Assembly (NCBI GenBank): GCA_910585385.1
Contig: CAJUDV010000011.1
Location: 1 to 61,987, forward strand
Reading direction: 5' to 3'
Length of the DNA: 61,987 nucleotides
Source of the DNA: an uncultured Oscillibacter sp.
GTDB lineage: Bacteria; Bacillota; Clostridia; Oscillospirales; Oscillospiraceae
In this document: positions 16,182 to 23,956 of the stretch, in pieces
Numbering within the stretch: position 1 is the stretch's first letter
Layout: the number at the start of each line of letters is the position of its first letter
Notes under the pieces: generated by a model
Told to the model about the DNA's origin: nothing
Database searches by the model: none
Seen by the model: the letters and a program-made list of their open reading frames with translations, nothing else
Made by a program: the position numbers and the translations under genes

Positions 16182-16217
16182 GCGCCCGCCGGGAGGCAAA
16201 TGCCTCCCGGCGGGCGC
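16182..16217 (-). terminator. Terminator of the protease gene
   Basis: A 17-bp GC-rich inverted repeat (16182-16198 and 16201-16217) directly after the protease stop, followed on the minus strand by TGTTTTG. It may also stop transcripts of the convergent HAD gene. Confidence 0.8.
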
Positions 16218-16224
16218 TTTCCCT

Positions 16225-17547
16225 TTAGGATTCCTGATTTTCCGCTCTGGCCGGTTCGATCTTGGACTGCTCGATCTTGGCGACCTCCTCCAGCGTCCAG
16301 CTCTCCTTGGTCAGGTCCGCCTCCATCACCGGGTCCACGGGCACGCCCAGATACATGCTGTTGCCCTGGGCGTAGGCGCCGGTGGTGACAGCGATCACCT
16401 GCCCGTAGATGTTCATCAGGGCGCCGCCGCTGCTGCCCTTGGAGATGTCCGCCGTATTCATGACACAGGGCCAGGAGTACCCGGGCACCTCCCGCTCCGT
16501 CGCGCTGACCACGCCCTCGCTGACAGCCAGACCGCCGCCCAGGGGATTGCCCAGAGAGTACACCCTGTCGCCGGGCCGGACGTCGGCGGTGCCCACCATC
16601 TCCAGGTATTTAAAACCGCTGGTGGTCCTGCCGTCAGTAGTGGTACGGGAGACCTTTACCACGGCGATGTCAATCTCCGGATCGTAGAAGAGGACCTTTG
16701 TGATGGGAAAGGTCTCCCCTGTGACAAGGGTGACCGTGCCGTAGATGCCGTCCTCAATGGAGTGGTAGTTGGTGACGGCCAGGCCATCTTCAGAGATGAA
16801 GAAACCGCTGGCGGTGGAGGAGGGGGTCCCCTTGTCCACATACTTCTGCTTCTCGTAGAGGTTGATGCGGAACACGGCGGCGGTGAGCCGGTCCGCGGCC
16901 TGGCGGGCCGTCAGGGCGGTCTCCATCAGGCCCAGGGCGTTGGCCGCGGCCCGAATGGCCGGGGTCCGCTCCACCAGGCGGCCGATCACCGTGGCGCTTC
17001 CGTCCTTGTAGGAAAAGGTCAGCGCGTCCACCGCGGACTGGTAGAGCTGCCCCCGGGTCAGTCCGCCGGCATATGTCCTGGCCGCCAGGCCGATCTGCCG
17101 GGCAAAGAGCGCGGCGGCGCCAACTGTGAAGTCACCATCCTTGTCACTATATCCCAGCATTCTCAGCAGGAAAGCAAACCAGGCGTTGGCGGTGACGGTG
17201 CTGTCGGGCCGGAACTCCGTCAGCGCCGCCCCGGTGGCCCAGCCCTGGTGGGCGGCGTAGGTAATCTCCGCGCTGGCCCAGGCGGGAACGTCCGCGAAGC
17301 CGGAGATCCAGGTGTCCGACGCCGCCTCCTTCCGCGCTCCGGCCAGGGCCACCAGCAGCACCACTGCCTGGGCCCGGGTGGCGGGCTCCTTCAATCCGTA
17401 ATCGCCGGACGCGGCGGGCTCAATCAGCTCCAGCGTGGCCAGGGCGTCCGCCGCCCGGGCGGCCTCCCCCTGCAGGGCGGCGGCGGACGGCACAGCCCCC
17501 GCCAGCAGAACCAGAGCGCAAAACAGTGACAGGATTCTTTCTTTCAT
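16225..17547 (-). CDS. Secreted trypsin-like serine protease with SLH-type domain
   Basis: A 440-residue exported protein. It starts with a Sec signal peptide (cleavage near AAA at 22-24), followed by SLH-like repeats at about 30-230 (FADVPAWA and FRPDSTVT signatures) that bind secondary cell-wall polymer. The C-terminal half is a trypsin-like protease with the full triad: His in TNYHS, Asp in EIDIAVV and Ser in KGSSGG. No PDZ domain follows, unlike HtrA. It is probably surface-anchored and may process or degrade cell-surface proteins. Confidence 0.88.
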   Translation of the reverse strand: MKERILSLFCALVLLAGAVPSAAALQGEAARAADALATLELIEPAASGDYGLKEPATRAQAVVLLVALAGARKEAASDTWISGFADVPAWASAEITYAAHQGWATGAALTEFRPDSTVTANAWFAFLLRMLGYSDKDGDFTVGAAALFARQIGLAARTYAGGLTRGQLYQSAVDALTFSYKDGSATVIGRLVERTPAIRAAANALGLMETALTARQAADRLTAAVFRINLYEKQKYVDKGTPSSTASGFFISEDGLAVTNYHSIEDGIYGTVTLVTGETFPITKVLFYDPEIDIAVVKVSRTTTDGRTTSGFKYLEMVGTADVRPGDRVYSLGNPLGGGLAVSEGVVSATEREVPGYSWPCVMNTADISKGSSGGALMNIYGQVIAVTTGAYAQGNSMYLGVPVDPVMEADLTKESWTLEEVAKIEQSKIEPARAENQES

Positions 17548-17694
17548 GATGTTCCTCCGAATTCAGGTGTAAAAGCGATGGCGTTGACCCGGCTCACGCC
17601 GTCAACGCCTCTTATTGTAGCACCAACCGGCCTCCGGCGCAAGAAAAAACAAAAGGCGCTCATGGAAATCTCTGCTCCCGCGCCGTCAACGGTC

Positions 17695-17723
17695 TGGACA
17701 TCCGGGCCAAAACTTGCTATACT
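17695..17723 (+). promoter_or_regulatory. Sigma-A promoter of the MBL-deoC pair
   Basis: -35 TGGACA (17695-17700), 17-base spacer, -10 TATACT (17718-17723). The start codon of the MBL gene is 26 bases downstream. Confidence 0.75.
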
Positions 17724-17749
17724 CATCACCAAACAGGGAGGTGAAACCT

Positions 17750-18730
17750 ATGGCAGAGCAACTGGCGCGAGACCTGTGGCGGCTGGAGATTCCCCTGGAG
17801 GGAAGTCCCTTGAAGACCCTGAACAGCTATTTCATCCGAGGGGAGCGAAGCCTTCTCATCGACACCGGCTTTCGCTGGGACTCCTGCCGGCAGGCCATGG
17901 AGCGGCAGCTGGCGGAGCTGGGCGCGGACCGGGACCGGATGGACATCTTCGTCACCCATCTCCACAGCGACCACGTGGGCCTGGCCCCGGAGCTGATCCG
18001 GCCCGGATGCCAGATTCTCATCGGGGAGACCGACGGCCCCGGCGTGACGGACTACATGGACGACGCCTGCTGGCGGGATCTCTACGCCCGGTACATTTTG
18101 GACGGCTTCTCCCGGGAAGAGACGGACCGTCTCCAGTCCGGCAACCCCGCCCAGACGGCCGCTCCCGCCGCCTGGAGACAATACCGCTACCTGCGGGACG
18201 GGGAGGTCCTGTCCTACGGCGGGCACCCGCTGCGCTGTGTCCTGACCCCGGGCCACACCCCGGGCCACATGTGCCTGTACGAGCCGGAGGCGCAGTGGCT
18301 TTTTACCGGGGACCACATCCTGTTCCACATCTCCCCCAACATCTGCCGCTGGGCGTCCATGCCGGACGCCCTGGGCAGCTACCTGGAGAGCCTTCGGACC
18401 GTCCGGGACCTGCCTGTAACACTGCTGCTCCCCGCCCACCGGCGGGAGACCGGCGTCCTCCGGGACCGGGCGGACGAGCTCACCGCCCATCACCTGCGCA
18501 GAATTGAGGACGCCTGGCAGACCGTCCGGGAGAAGCCGGGGCTGACGGGATACGACATCGCCGGACAGATGCGCTGGAGAATCCGCAGCCGCAATTGGGC
18601 GGACTTCCCTCTGGAACAGAAGTTCTTCGCCGTGGGAGAGGCCCTGGCCCATCTGGACTATCTGGAGGTCCGGGGCCGGGTATTCCGCCGGAAAGAGCGG
18701 GGAAACTACCGCTACTTTGTAAGAGAATAA
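17750..18730 (+). CDS. MBL-fold metallo-hydrolase
   Basis: A 326-residue metallo-beta-lactamase-fold hydrolase. The metal site is complete: THLHSDH at about 66-72, GHTPGH near 177 and GDH near 200. A C-terminal helical domain of about 90 residues follows, as in the glyoxalase II-like/RNase-unrelated hydrolases. ATG 17750 is 8 bases from GGAGG. It is followed after 14 bp by deoC, so both are likely co-transcribed. The substrate is unknown. Confidence 0.87.
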   Translation: MAEQLARDLWRLEIPLEGSPLKTLNSYFIRGERSLLIDTGFRWDSCRQAMERQLAELGADRDRMDIFVTHLHSDHVGLAPELIRPGCQILIGETDGPGVTDYMDDACWRDLYARYILDGFSREETDRLQSGNPAQTAAPAAWRQYRYLRDGEVLSYGGHPLRCVLTPGHTPGHMCLYEPEAQWLFTGDHILFHISPNICRWASMPDALGSYLESLRTVRDLPVTLLLPAHRRETGVLRDRADELTAHHLRRIEDAWQTVREKPGLTGYDIAGQMRWRIRSRNWADFPLEQKFFAVGEALAHLDYLEVRGRVFRRKERGNYRYFVRE

Positions 18731-18744
18731 AGGAGCAGGCTGAA

Positions 18745-19401
18745 ATGGAACTGAAAGAGATTTTAAGCAGGTGCGACCACACCCTGCTGTCTCAGACCGC
18801 CTCCTGGGAGGAGATTCGGGCCGTCTGCGGCGACGGCATGAAATACGGCTGCGCCAGCGTGTGCATTCCCGCCTCCTACGTGCGCCAGGCGGCGGACTAC
18901 ACAGGCGGGAAGCTGCCTGTCTGCACGGTCGTCGGCTTCCCCAACGGCTACGACACCACCGCAGCCAAGTGCTTTATGGCAAGAGACGCCGTGGAAAACG
19001 GCGCGGACGAGATCGACATGGTCATCAACCTCGGCTGGGTAAAGGACCGCCGTTGGGCGGACCTGCTGGCCGAGATTCAGGCCGTAAAGGCCGCCTGCGG
19101 CGGGAAGCTTCTCAAGGTCATCATCGAGTGCTGCCTTCTCACGGAGGAGGAGAAAATCCAAATGTGCAGGATCGTCACGGACTCCGGCGCGGACTATATC
19201 AAAACCTCCACCGGGTTCGGCGGAGGCGGCGCCACCCGGGAGGACGTGGCCCTGTTCGCCAGGCACATCGGTCCCCGGGTAAAGATCAAGGCCGCCGGAG
19301 GCATCGCCACCCTCCAGGACGCGGAGGATTTCATCGCTCTGGGGGCCTCCCGGCTGGGCACCAGCCGTATCGTCAAGGCCGTGAAGGCCATGGAGAAATA
19401 G
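18745..19401 (+). CDS. deoC: Deoxyribose-phosphate aldolase
   Basis: It cleaves 2-deoxyribose-5-phosphate to acetaldehyde and glyceraldehyde-3-phosphate in deoxynucleoside catabolism. The 218-residue TIM barrel shows Asp91 in EIDMVIN, the Schiff-base Lys153 in IKTSTGF and Lys182 in KAAGG. AAGGAG precedes ATG 18745. No other deo or nucleoside genes are next to it; its partner is the upstream MBL hydrolase. Confidence 0.96.
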   Translation: MELKEILSRCDHTLLSQTASWEEIRAVCGDGMKYGCASVCIPASYVRQAADYTGGKLPVCTVVGFPNGYDTTAAKCFMARDAVENGADEIDMVINLGWVKDRRWADLLAEIQAVKAACGGKLLKVIIECCLLTEEEKIQMCRIVTDSGADYIKTSTGFGGGGATREDVALFARHIGPRVKIKAAGGIATLQDAEDFIALGASRLGTSRIVKAVKAMEK

Positions 19402-19472
19402 CTCCACTTTGTAGAATCAACGTCGAAAAATACCCTCCGTTGTCGAACAATACGGCAGCGGAGGGCATTTTG

Positions 19473-20402
19473 TCAGCCCAAAACGTATCCCCGGAGAGCC
19501 AACGCCAGGCCGGCGGACAATAGGCCCTGGAGGAGCTTTCCCGCAAGGCAGCTCCGCAGCCGGAGACCACTGCCGTCCAGCACCGCCGCCGTCTGGCACA
19601 GCACCGACAGCCCGCCCCAGCCGGCGCAGCCAGCCGCCAGGACAAAGCCAAAGCCGTCCGCCGGCAGCAGCGGCGTCAGGGAAAAGAGCTCCGTCAGTCC
19701 CACCAGCAGCGGCCCCAGCCGTCCCCCCAGGGAGGCCAGGGGGGACGCCAGCACGTAGAAGAAGATCACAAAGGCGCAGACCGACAGCATCCCGGTCAGT
19801 CCCCCCCGGACGGCCTCCACCAGGGCGGCAAAGAGCGAGGGACCCCGGGAAGGAGAATTCCTTGTCACATACTGGGGAGGACCGCTCTCCCCGCTCCGGC
19901 GAAAGGCCAATCCCGTCAGCAGGGCGGCAAGAATGTGGATCAGCCACAGCCACACCCCCGCCCGGACGCTGCCGAACACCCCGGCCCCCAGCACGCTGAT
20001 GAGAAACACCGGGTTGGAGTTGTTGCAAAAGGCCAGCAGCCGCTCCGCCTCTCCCCGGGTCAGCGCCCCCTCCTGGTAAAGGCGGGCCGCCGTCTGGGCG
20101 CCGATGGGATAGCCCCCCGCCAGCCCCAGCAGCAGCGCCGAGCTGGCGCATCCCGGCAGGCGGAACAGAGGCGTCATCAGCCCCGCCAGGTATGGCGAGA
20201 CCAGCTCCCCAAATCCCAGAGACACCAGCAGAATGGACAGCACCAGAAAGGGAAACAGCGCCGGAATGACAGAACATCCGCAAAGGGCCAGGGCCTCCGC
20301 CGCCCGCTGCCGGATCTCCCCGGCCTCCGCCAGAAACCAGGCCAGCACGGCGCACAGGCCGGCACAGGCCAGCGCCCTCCATCGCGTTCTCATACACATC
20401 AC
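19473..20402 (-). CDS. YlbJ-like sporulation integral membrane protein
   Basis: A 309-residue protein with about eight hydrophobic segments and the Gate/nucleoside-recognition motifs GGYPIGA and FCNNSNPVF, which are typical of YlbJ/SpoVV proteins needed for dipicolinate transport into the forespore. It is shorter than Bacillus YlbJ (about 400 residues). GTG 20402, ATG 20399 and ATG 20393 are possible starts; AGGG spacing favours 20399. It diverges from yqfC-yqfD, another sporulation pair. Confidence 0.8.
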   Translation of the reverse strand: MMCMRTRWRALACAGLCAVLAWFLAEAGEIRQRAAEALALCGCSVIPALFPFLVLSILLVSLGFGELVSPYLAGLMTPLFRLPGCASSALLLGLAGGYPIGAQTAARLYQEGALTRGEAERLLAFCNNSNPVFLISVLGAGVFGSVRAGVWLWLIHILAALLTGLAFRRSGESGPPQYVTRNSPSRGPSLFAALVEAVRGGLTGMLSVCAFVIFFYVLASPLASLGGRLGPLLVGLTELFSLTPLLPADGFGFVLAAGCAGWGGLSVLCQTAAVLDGSGLRLRSCLAGKLLQGLLSAGLALALRGYVLG

Positions 20403-20404
20403 CG

Positions 20405-20487
20405 CCCTACCCTATGCCGCCTGGGGGCGGCTTATGTCCGCCCCGCCACGGTTTTCAGTCAAGTTTTCGCCGGATGCCGCATAGGGT
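20405..20487. promoter_or_regulatory. Divergent region with 9-bp inverted repeat between YlbJ-like gene and yqfC
   Basis: ACCCTATGC begins at 20405 and its exact complement GCATAGGGT ends at 20487, leaving about 65 bases between. The intervening DNA also contains a small GCCGCC/GGGCGGC hairpin. Both flanking genes are sporulation genes, so the region should hold mother-cell promoters, but I could not identify sigma-E boxes with confidence. Confidence 0.35.
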
Positions 20488-20508
20488 CACACAAGGGGTG
20501 AACTGCAA

Positions 20509-20799
20509 ATGGAGCGAATTCGAAAAGACCGGGAGGGCGGCGTCCTCACCACGGTGGCGGAGCTGTTCGACCTGCCGGCGGACGTGGTGGCCGGACTGCC
20601 CAGGCTGGAGATGGTGGGCAGCCGCCAGCTGTATCTGGAGCACCACACCGGCATCCTCTCCTACTCGGACCAGCAGATTGACGCCAACACCGCCGGGGGC
20701 GTCCTGCGTGTAAAGGGAGAGCGGCTGACACTTCTGGCCATGACGGCGGGCGAGCTGCGGATCGGCGGACAAATCCAGTCCGTGGAGTGGGTGAGGTGA
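20509..20799 (+). CDS. yqfC: YabP/YqfC-family sporulation protein
   Basis: A 96-residue protein of the YabP/YqfC family, with the characteristic HTGILSYSDQQI and a C-terminal IGGQIQSVEW. It lies 4 bp before yqfD, the conserved partner. In Bacillus yqfC is transcribed in the mother cell and is needed for normal engulfment-stage development. AAGGGGTGA precedes the ATG. Confidence 0.92.
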   Translation: MERIRKDREGGVLTTVAELFDLPADVVAGLPRLEMVGSRQLYLEHHTGILSYSDQQIDANTAGGVLRVKGERLTLLAMTAGELRIGGQIQSVEWVR

Positions 20800-20803
20800 G
20801 GCC

Positions 20804-22006
20804 ATGGTGACGGGAATCATCAACCGCCTCCGGGGCCAGGTCCGCCTCCGGGCGGAGAGCGCCTTTCCGGAGCGGATCCTGAACCTGTGCGGCGCCCGGG
20901 AGCTGGCCTTCTGGGACGTGGTGTGGGAGTCCCCCACCACCTTCACCTGCCGCCTCAGCCGGCGGGACTGGCACACCCTGCGCCAGGCGGCAAAGCATCT
21001 GGACTGTGACCTCACTGTGGTGGGCCGGGAGGGAGCGCCCTATTTTTTCTTCCGGTTCCGCCACAGGCAAGCCCTGCTGATCGGCCTGACTCTCTGCGCC
21101 ACGGCGCTGTTTCTGGGCTCGTTCTTCGTCTGGGACTTTGTGGTGGAGGGCAATGAGACCGTGCCCACGGAGGAGATTCTGCGGGCGCTGGAGAAAAATG
21201 ACGTTCACCTGGGCTCCTTTGGCCTGTCCCTGGAGGGAGAGAGCATCCGCAACCACGTGCTGCTGGACATTCCGGAGCTGAGCTGGATCACTGTCAACGT
21301 CTCCGGCTGCCGGGCCCACGTCCAGGTGCGGGAGCGGATTCCGGCCCCGGAGCGGCTGGACCGGCAGACCCCCTCCAACCTCATCGCCCGGCGGGCGGGA
21401 CTGGTGCTGAAGGTCCGGGCGCTGGACGGCGTGGCGGCGGTGCAGCCGGGCACCGCCGTGACGGAGGACCAGCTGCTGGTCTCCGGCGTGGAGGACACGG
21501 ACACCGTAGGCGCCCGGGTTCTGGCGGGAATCGGCAGCGTCACCGCCCGGACGTGGTACACGCTGACTGCCGCCATGCCCCTGGAGGCACCGGAAAAGCG
21601 GTACACCGGGGAGGAGAAGACGCTTCTCTCCCTGGTATTTGGCGTCCGCCGCATAAAATTCTTTTCAAACAGTAGCATCCAGGGGGAAAAATATGATAAA
21701 ATAGTAAATAGGTACCCCCTGTCCCTCTTTGGCCTGCGGCTGCCGGTGACGGTGGTGACGGAGACCTGCCGCTTTTACGAGGCCGTGCCCAGCTCCCGGG
21801 CGGCGGCCGAGGCGGAGCGAACCGGGGAGGCGGTCTTGACCTCGTACCTCACCTCCATGGTGGAGCCCTACGGCGGCGTCAGCTCCACACTGTGCTCCTC
21901 CCGCCAAAAGGACGGCGTGCTGCTGGTAACGCTCTCGGCGGAGTGCGTGGAGGAGATCGGGGTTCGGGTACCCATCTATACGGAAGAACCGGGCCAAAGC
22001 CCGTGA
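20804..22006 (+). CDS. yqfD: Sporulation stage IV membrane protein YqfD
   Basis: A 400-residue protein with one N-terminal transmembrane segment at about 85-108 and a long extracytoplasmic part including a POTRA-like FVVEGNETVPTEEIL stretch near 107-121. This arrangement is typical of YqfD. It follows yqfC after 4 bp and precedes phoH by 17 bp, the standard Clostridia order yqfC-yqfD-phoH-ybeY. Confidence 0.93.
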   Translation: MVTGIINRLRGQVRLRAESAFPERILNLCGARELAFWDVVWESPTTFTCRLSRRDWHTLRQAAKHLDCDLTVVGREGAPYFFFRFRHRQALLIGLTLCATALFLGSFFVWDFVVEGNETVPTEEILRALEKNDVHLGSFGLSLEGESIRNHVLLDIPELSWITVNVSGCRAHVQVRERIPAPERLDRQTPSNLIARRAGLVLKVRALDGVAAVQPGTAVTEDQLLVSGVEDTDTVGARVLAGIGSVTARTWYTLTAAMPLEAPEKRYTGEEKTLLSLVFGVRRIKFFSNSSIQGEKYDKIVNRYPLSLFGLRLPVTVVTETCRFYEAVPSSRAAAEAERTGEAVLTSYLTSMVEPYGGVSSTLCSSRQKDGVLLVTLSAECVEEIGVRVPIYTEEPGQSP

Positions 22007-22023
22007 TACAGGAGTGAAGCCAT

Positions 22024-23004
22024 TTGGAACAGAGAATCAGCATTGAGCGTCTGGAGCAGGCTGTGAATATTTTCGGCTCCTTTGACGAGAACATCCGCCT
22101 TTTGGAGCAGGAGTTCTCCGTCGCGGTGACCAACCGGGACGGAGAACTGCGGGTCAGCGGCGAGCCGGAGGACACCATGCCCGCCTGCAAGGCCATCCAG
22201 GCCCTGCTGACGCTCTCCAGCCGAGGGGAGTCCATTGGAGAGCAGAACGTGCGCTATGTCATTAATCTGGTGCGGGCGGGAAAGGAGGGCCAGATCGCGG
22301 AGCTCACCGGCGACGTTTTGTGCATCTCCGCCAAGGGCCGGCCCATCAAGCCCAAAACCATCGGCCAGAAGGAGTATATCCAGTCCGTGCTCAAGAACAC
22401 CGTCACCATCGGCGTGGGCCCGGCGGGCACCGGCAAGACCTATCTGGCCGTGGCCGCCGCCGTCCAGGCCTTCCGGGACAAGCAGGTGAACCGCATTATT
22501 CTCACCCGGCCCGCCGTGGAGGCGGGAGAGCGGCTGGGCTTCCTGCCCGGGGATCTCCAGAGCAAGGTGGACCCCTACCTGCGGCCCCTGTACGACGCTC
22601 TCTTTGACATGCTGGGGGCGGAGACCTACCAGAAGTACCTGGAGCGGGGCAACATCGAGGTGGCTCCCCTGGCCTACATGCGGGGCCGAACCCTGGACGA
22701 CAGCTTTATCATTCTGGACGAGGCCCAGAACACCAGCCGGGAGCAGATGAAGATGTTTCTGACCCGGCTGGGCTTCGGCTCAAAAATCGTCATCACCGGC
22801 GACGCCACCCAGATCGACCTGCCCGACGGCAAAACCTCCGGCCTGAAGGAGGCCATGCGGGTGCTGAAAAATGTGGAGGGCATCGGCATCTGCGCGCTGA
22901 CCAACGCCGACGTGGTGCGCCACGTCATGGTCCAGCGGATTGTCCAGGCCTATGAGGACTACGAAAGCCGCGGAAGCCGGAAAGACGGGGGGCGGCGGAA
23001 ATGA
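22024..23004 (+). CDS. phoH: PhoH-like ATPase (YlaK/PhoH family)
   Basis: A 326-residue ATPase. Walker A GPAGTGKTY at about 138-146, Walker B IILDEAQN near 235, and an N-terminal KH-like RNA-binding region. It begins with TTG at 22024, supported by AGGAG 9 bases upstream. Its stop overlaps ybeY by 4 bp. Proteins of this group are associated with RNA metabolism together with YbeY. Confidence 0.94.
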   Translation: MEQRISIERLEQAVNIFGSFDENIRLLEQEFSVAVTNRDGELRVSGEPEDTMPACKAIQALLTLSSRGESIGEQNVRYVINLVRAGKEGQIAELTGDVLCISAKGRPIKPKTIGQKEYIQSVLKNTVTIGVGPAGTGKTYLAVAAAVQAFRDKQVNRIILTRPAVEAGERLGFLPGDLQSKVDPYLRPLYDALFDMLGAETYQKYLERGNIEVAPLAYMRGRTLDDSFIILDEAQNTSREQMKMFLTRLGFGSKIVITGDATQIDLPDGKTSGLKEAMRVLKNVEGIGICALTNADVVRHVMVQRIVQAYEDYESRGSRKDGGRRK

Positions 23005-23489
23005 GACGGCACTATATTCCCGTCACATCCAGCGTTCCCGGCGTGAGCGAGAGCCAGACGGCCTTTATCCGCAAGGTCATCCGCTGCGCCCTGGCGGCGG
23101 AGGGCGTGGACTTCCCCTGTGAGGTGGACGTGCTTGTGACCAGCGACGCGGAGATCCACGCCCTGAACCGGGAGACGCGGCAGGTGGACAGGCCCACGGA
23201 CGTATTGAGCTTCCCGGCCTTTGACCTCTCCCCCGGGGAACTGCCGAAGGCGGAGGACGCCGACCCCGGCACAGGGCTGGTGCCCCTGGGGGACATGGTG
23301 ATCTCCATGGAGCGCGTGGCCGCGCAGGCAAAGGAATACGGACACTCCAACCGCCGGGAGCTGGCGTATCTTGTGGTGCACTCCGTACTCCACCTCCTGG
23401 GATATGACCACTTGGATGAGGGGCCCATGAAGGCGCAGATGCGGGAGCGGGAGGAGTCGATTCTCGCCGGATTGGGGATTCTCAGGTGA
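23001..23489 (+). CDS. ybeY: Endoribonuclease/rRNA maturation factor YbeY
   Basis: A 162-residue metalloprotein for 16S rRNA 3'-end maturation and ribosome quality control. The zinc motif HSVLHLLGYDH is at about 127-137. It overlaps phoH by ATGA. In many Firmicutes dgkA, cdd and era follow; here they are absent and a small membrane protein and recD2 follow instead. Confidence 0.96.
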   Translation: MRRHYIPVTSSVPGVSESQTAFIRKVIRCALAAEGVDFPCEVDVLVTSDAEIHALNRETRQVDRPTDVLSFPAFDLSPGELPKAEDADPGTGLVPLGDMVISMERVAAQAKEYGHSNRRELAYLVVHSVLHLLGYDHLDEGPMKAQMREREESILAGLGILR

Positions 23490-23613
23490 GGCGTTCCCCC
23501 GCCCGGGGAGACGGGGAGAGCCGGCCACAGCCGGACCCGGCGGCGGATTCCTCCATCCCCGCCAGGGGCAAACTCACCTCCCCCGGCATAGGCTGTTCTT
23601 GAGGTGATTTACC

Positions 23614-23937
23614 ATGACATTACTGCAAGACGGCTGCATCGCATTTCTCGCCGCCGTGGGCCTCACCACCGTAGTCTGGCTGGCGGCCGGCGCTATCTTC
23701 CATGCCGGCAGGCCCGCCATCCCGGGCCTGCTGCTGGTCCTCCCCCTGCGGGACGAAGCCCTGGCCATGGAGTCCGATGTGCGGGAGCTCCGCCGGGTCC
23801 AGGGCCAGCTGCCCGGGGCCAAGATCATCCTGGCGGACTGCGGCCTCACGCCGGACGCCCGCCAGCTTGCCCAGTATCTGGCGGGCCGTGGAAAAAATAC
23901 CGAGCTGGCCGACGGCGGGGATTTGCAAATGAAGTGA
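23614..23937 (+). CDS. Small membrane-anchored protein of unknown function
   Basis: A 107-residue product that I do not recognise. Residues about 7-28 form a single transmembrane helix, after which a soluble part contains GLLLVLPLRDEA and AKIILADCGLTPDAR, reminiscent of the alternating strand/helix start of a glycosyltransferase-like or Rossmann fold but too short for one. TTGAGGTGATTTACC upstream is a proper ribosome site. It lies 19 bp before recD2. The frame is open and codon use fits its neighbours, so it is probably real. Confidence 0.7.
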   Translation: MTLLQDGCIAFLAAVGLTTVVWLAAGAIFHAGRPAIPGLLLVLPLRDEALAMESDVRELRRVQGQLPGAKIILADCGLTPDARQLAQYLAGRGKNTELADGGDLQMK

Positions 23938-23956
23938 GATAGAAGGTACAAAAGCC

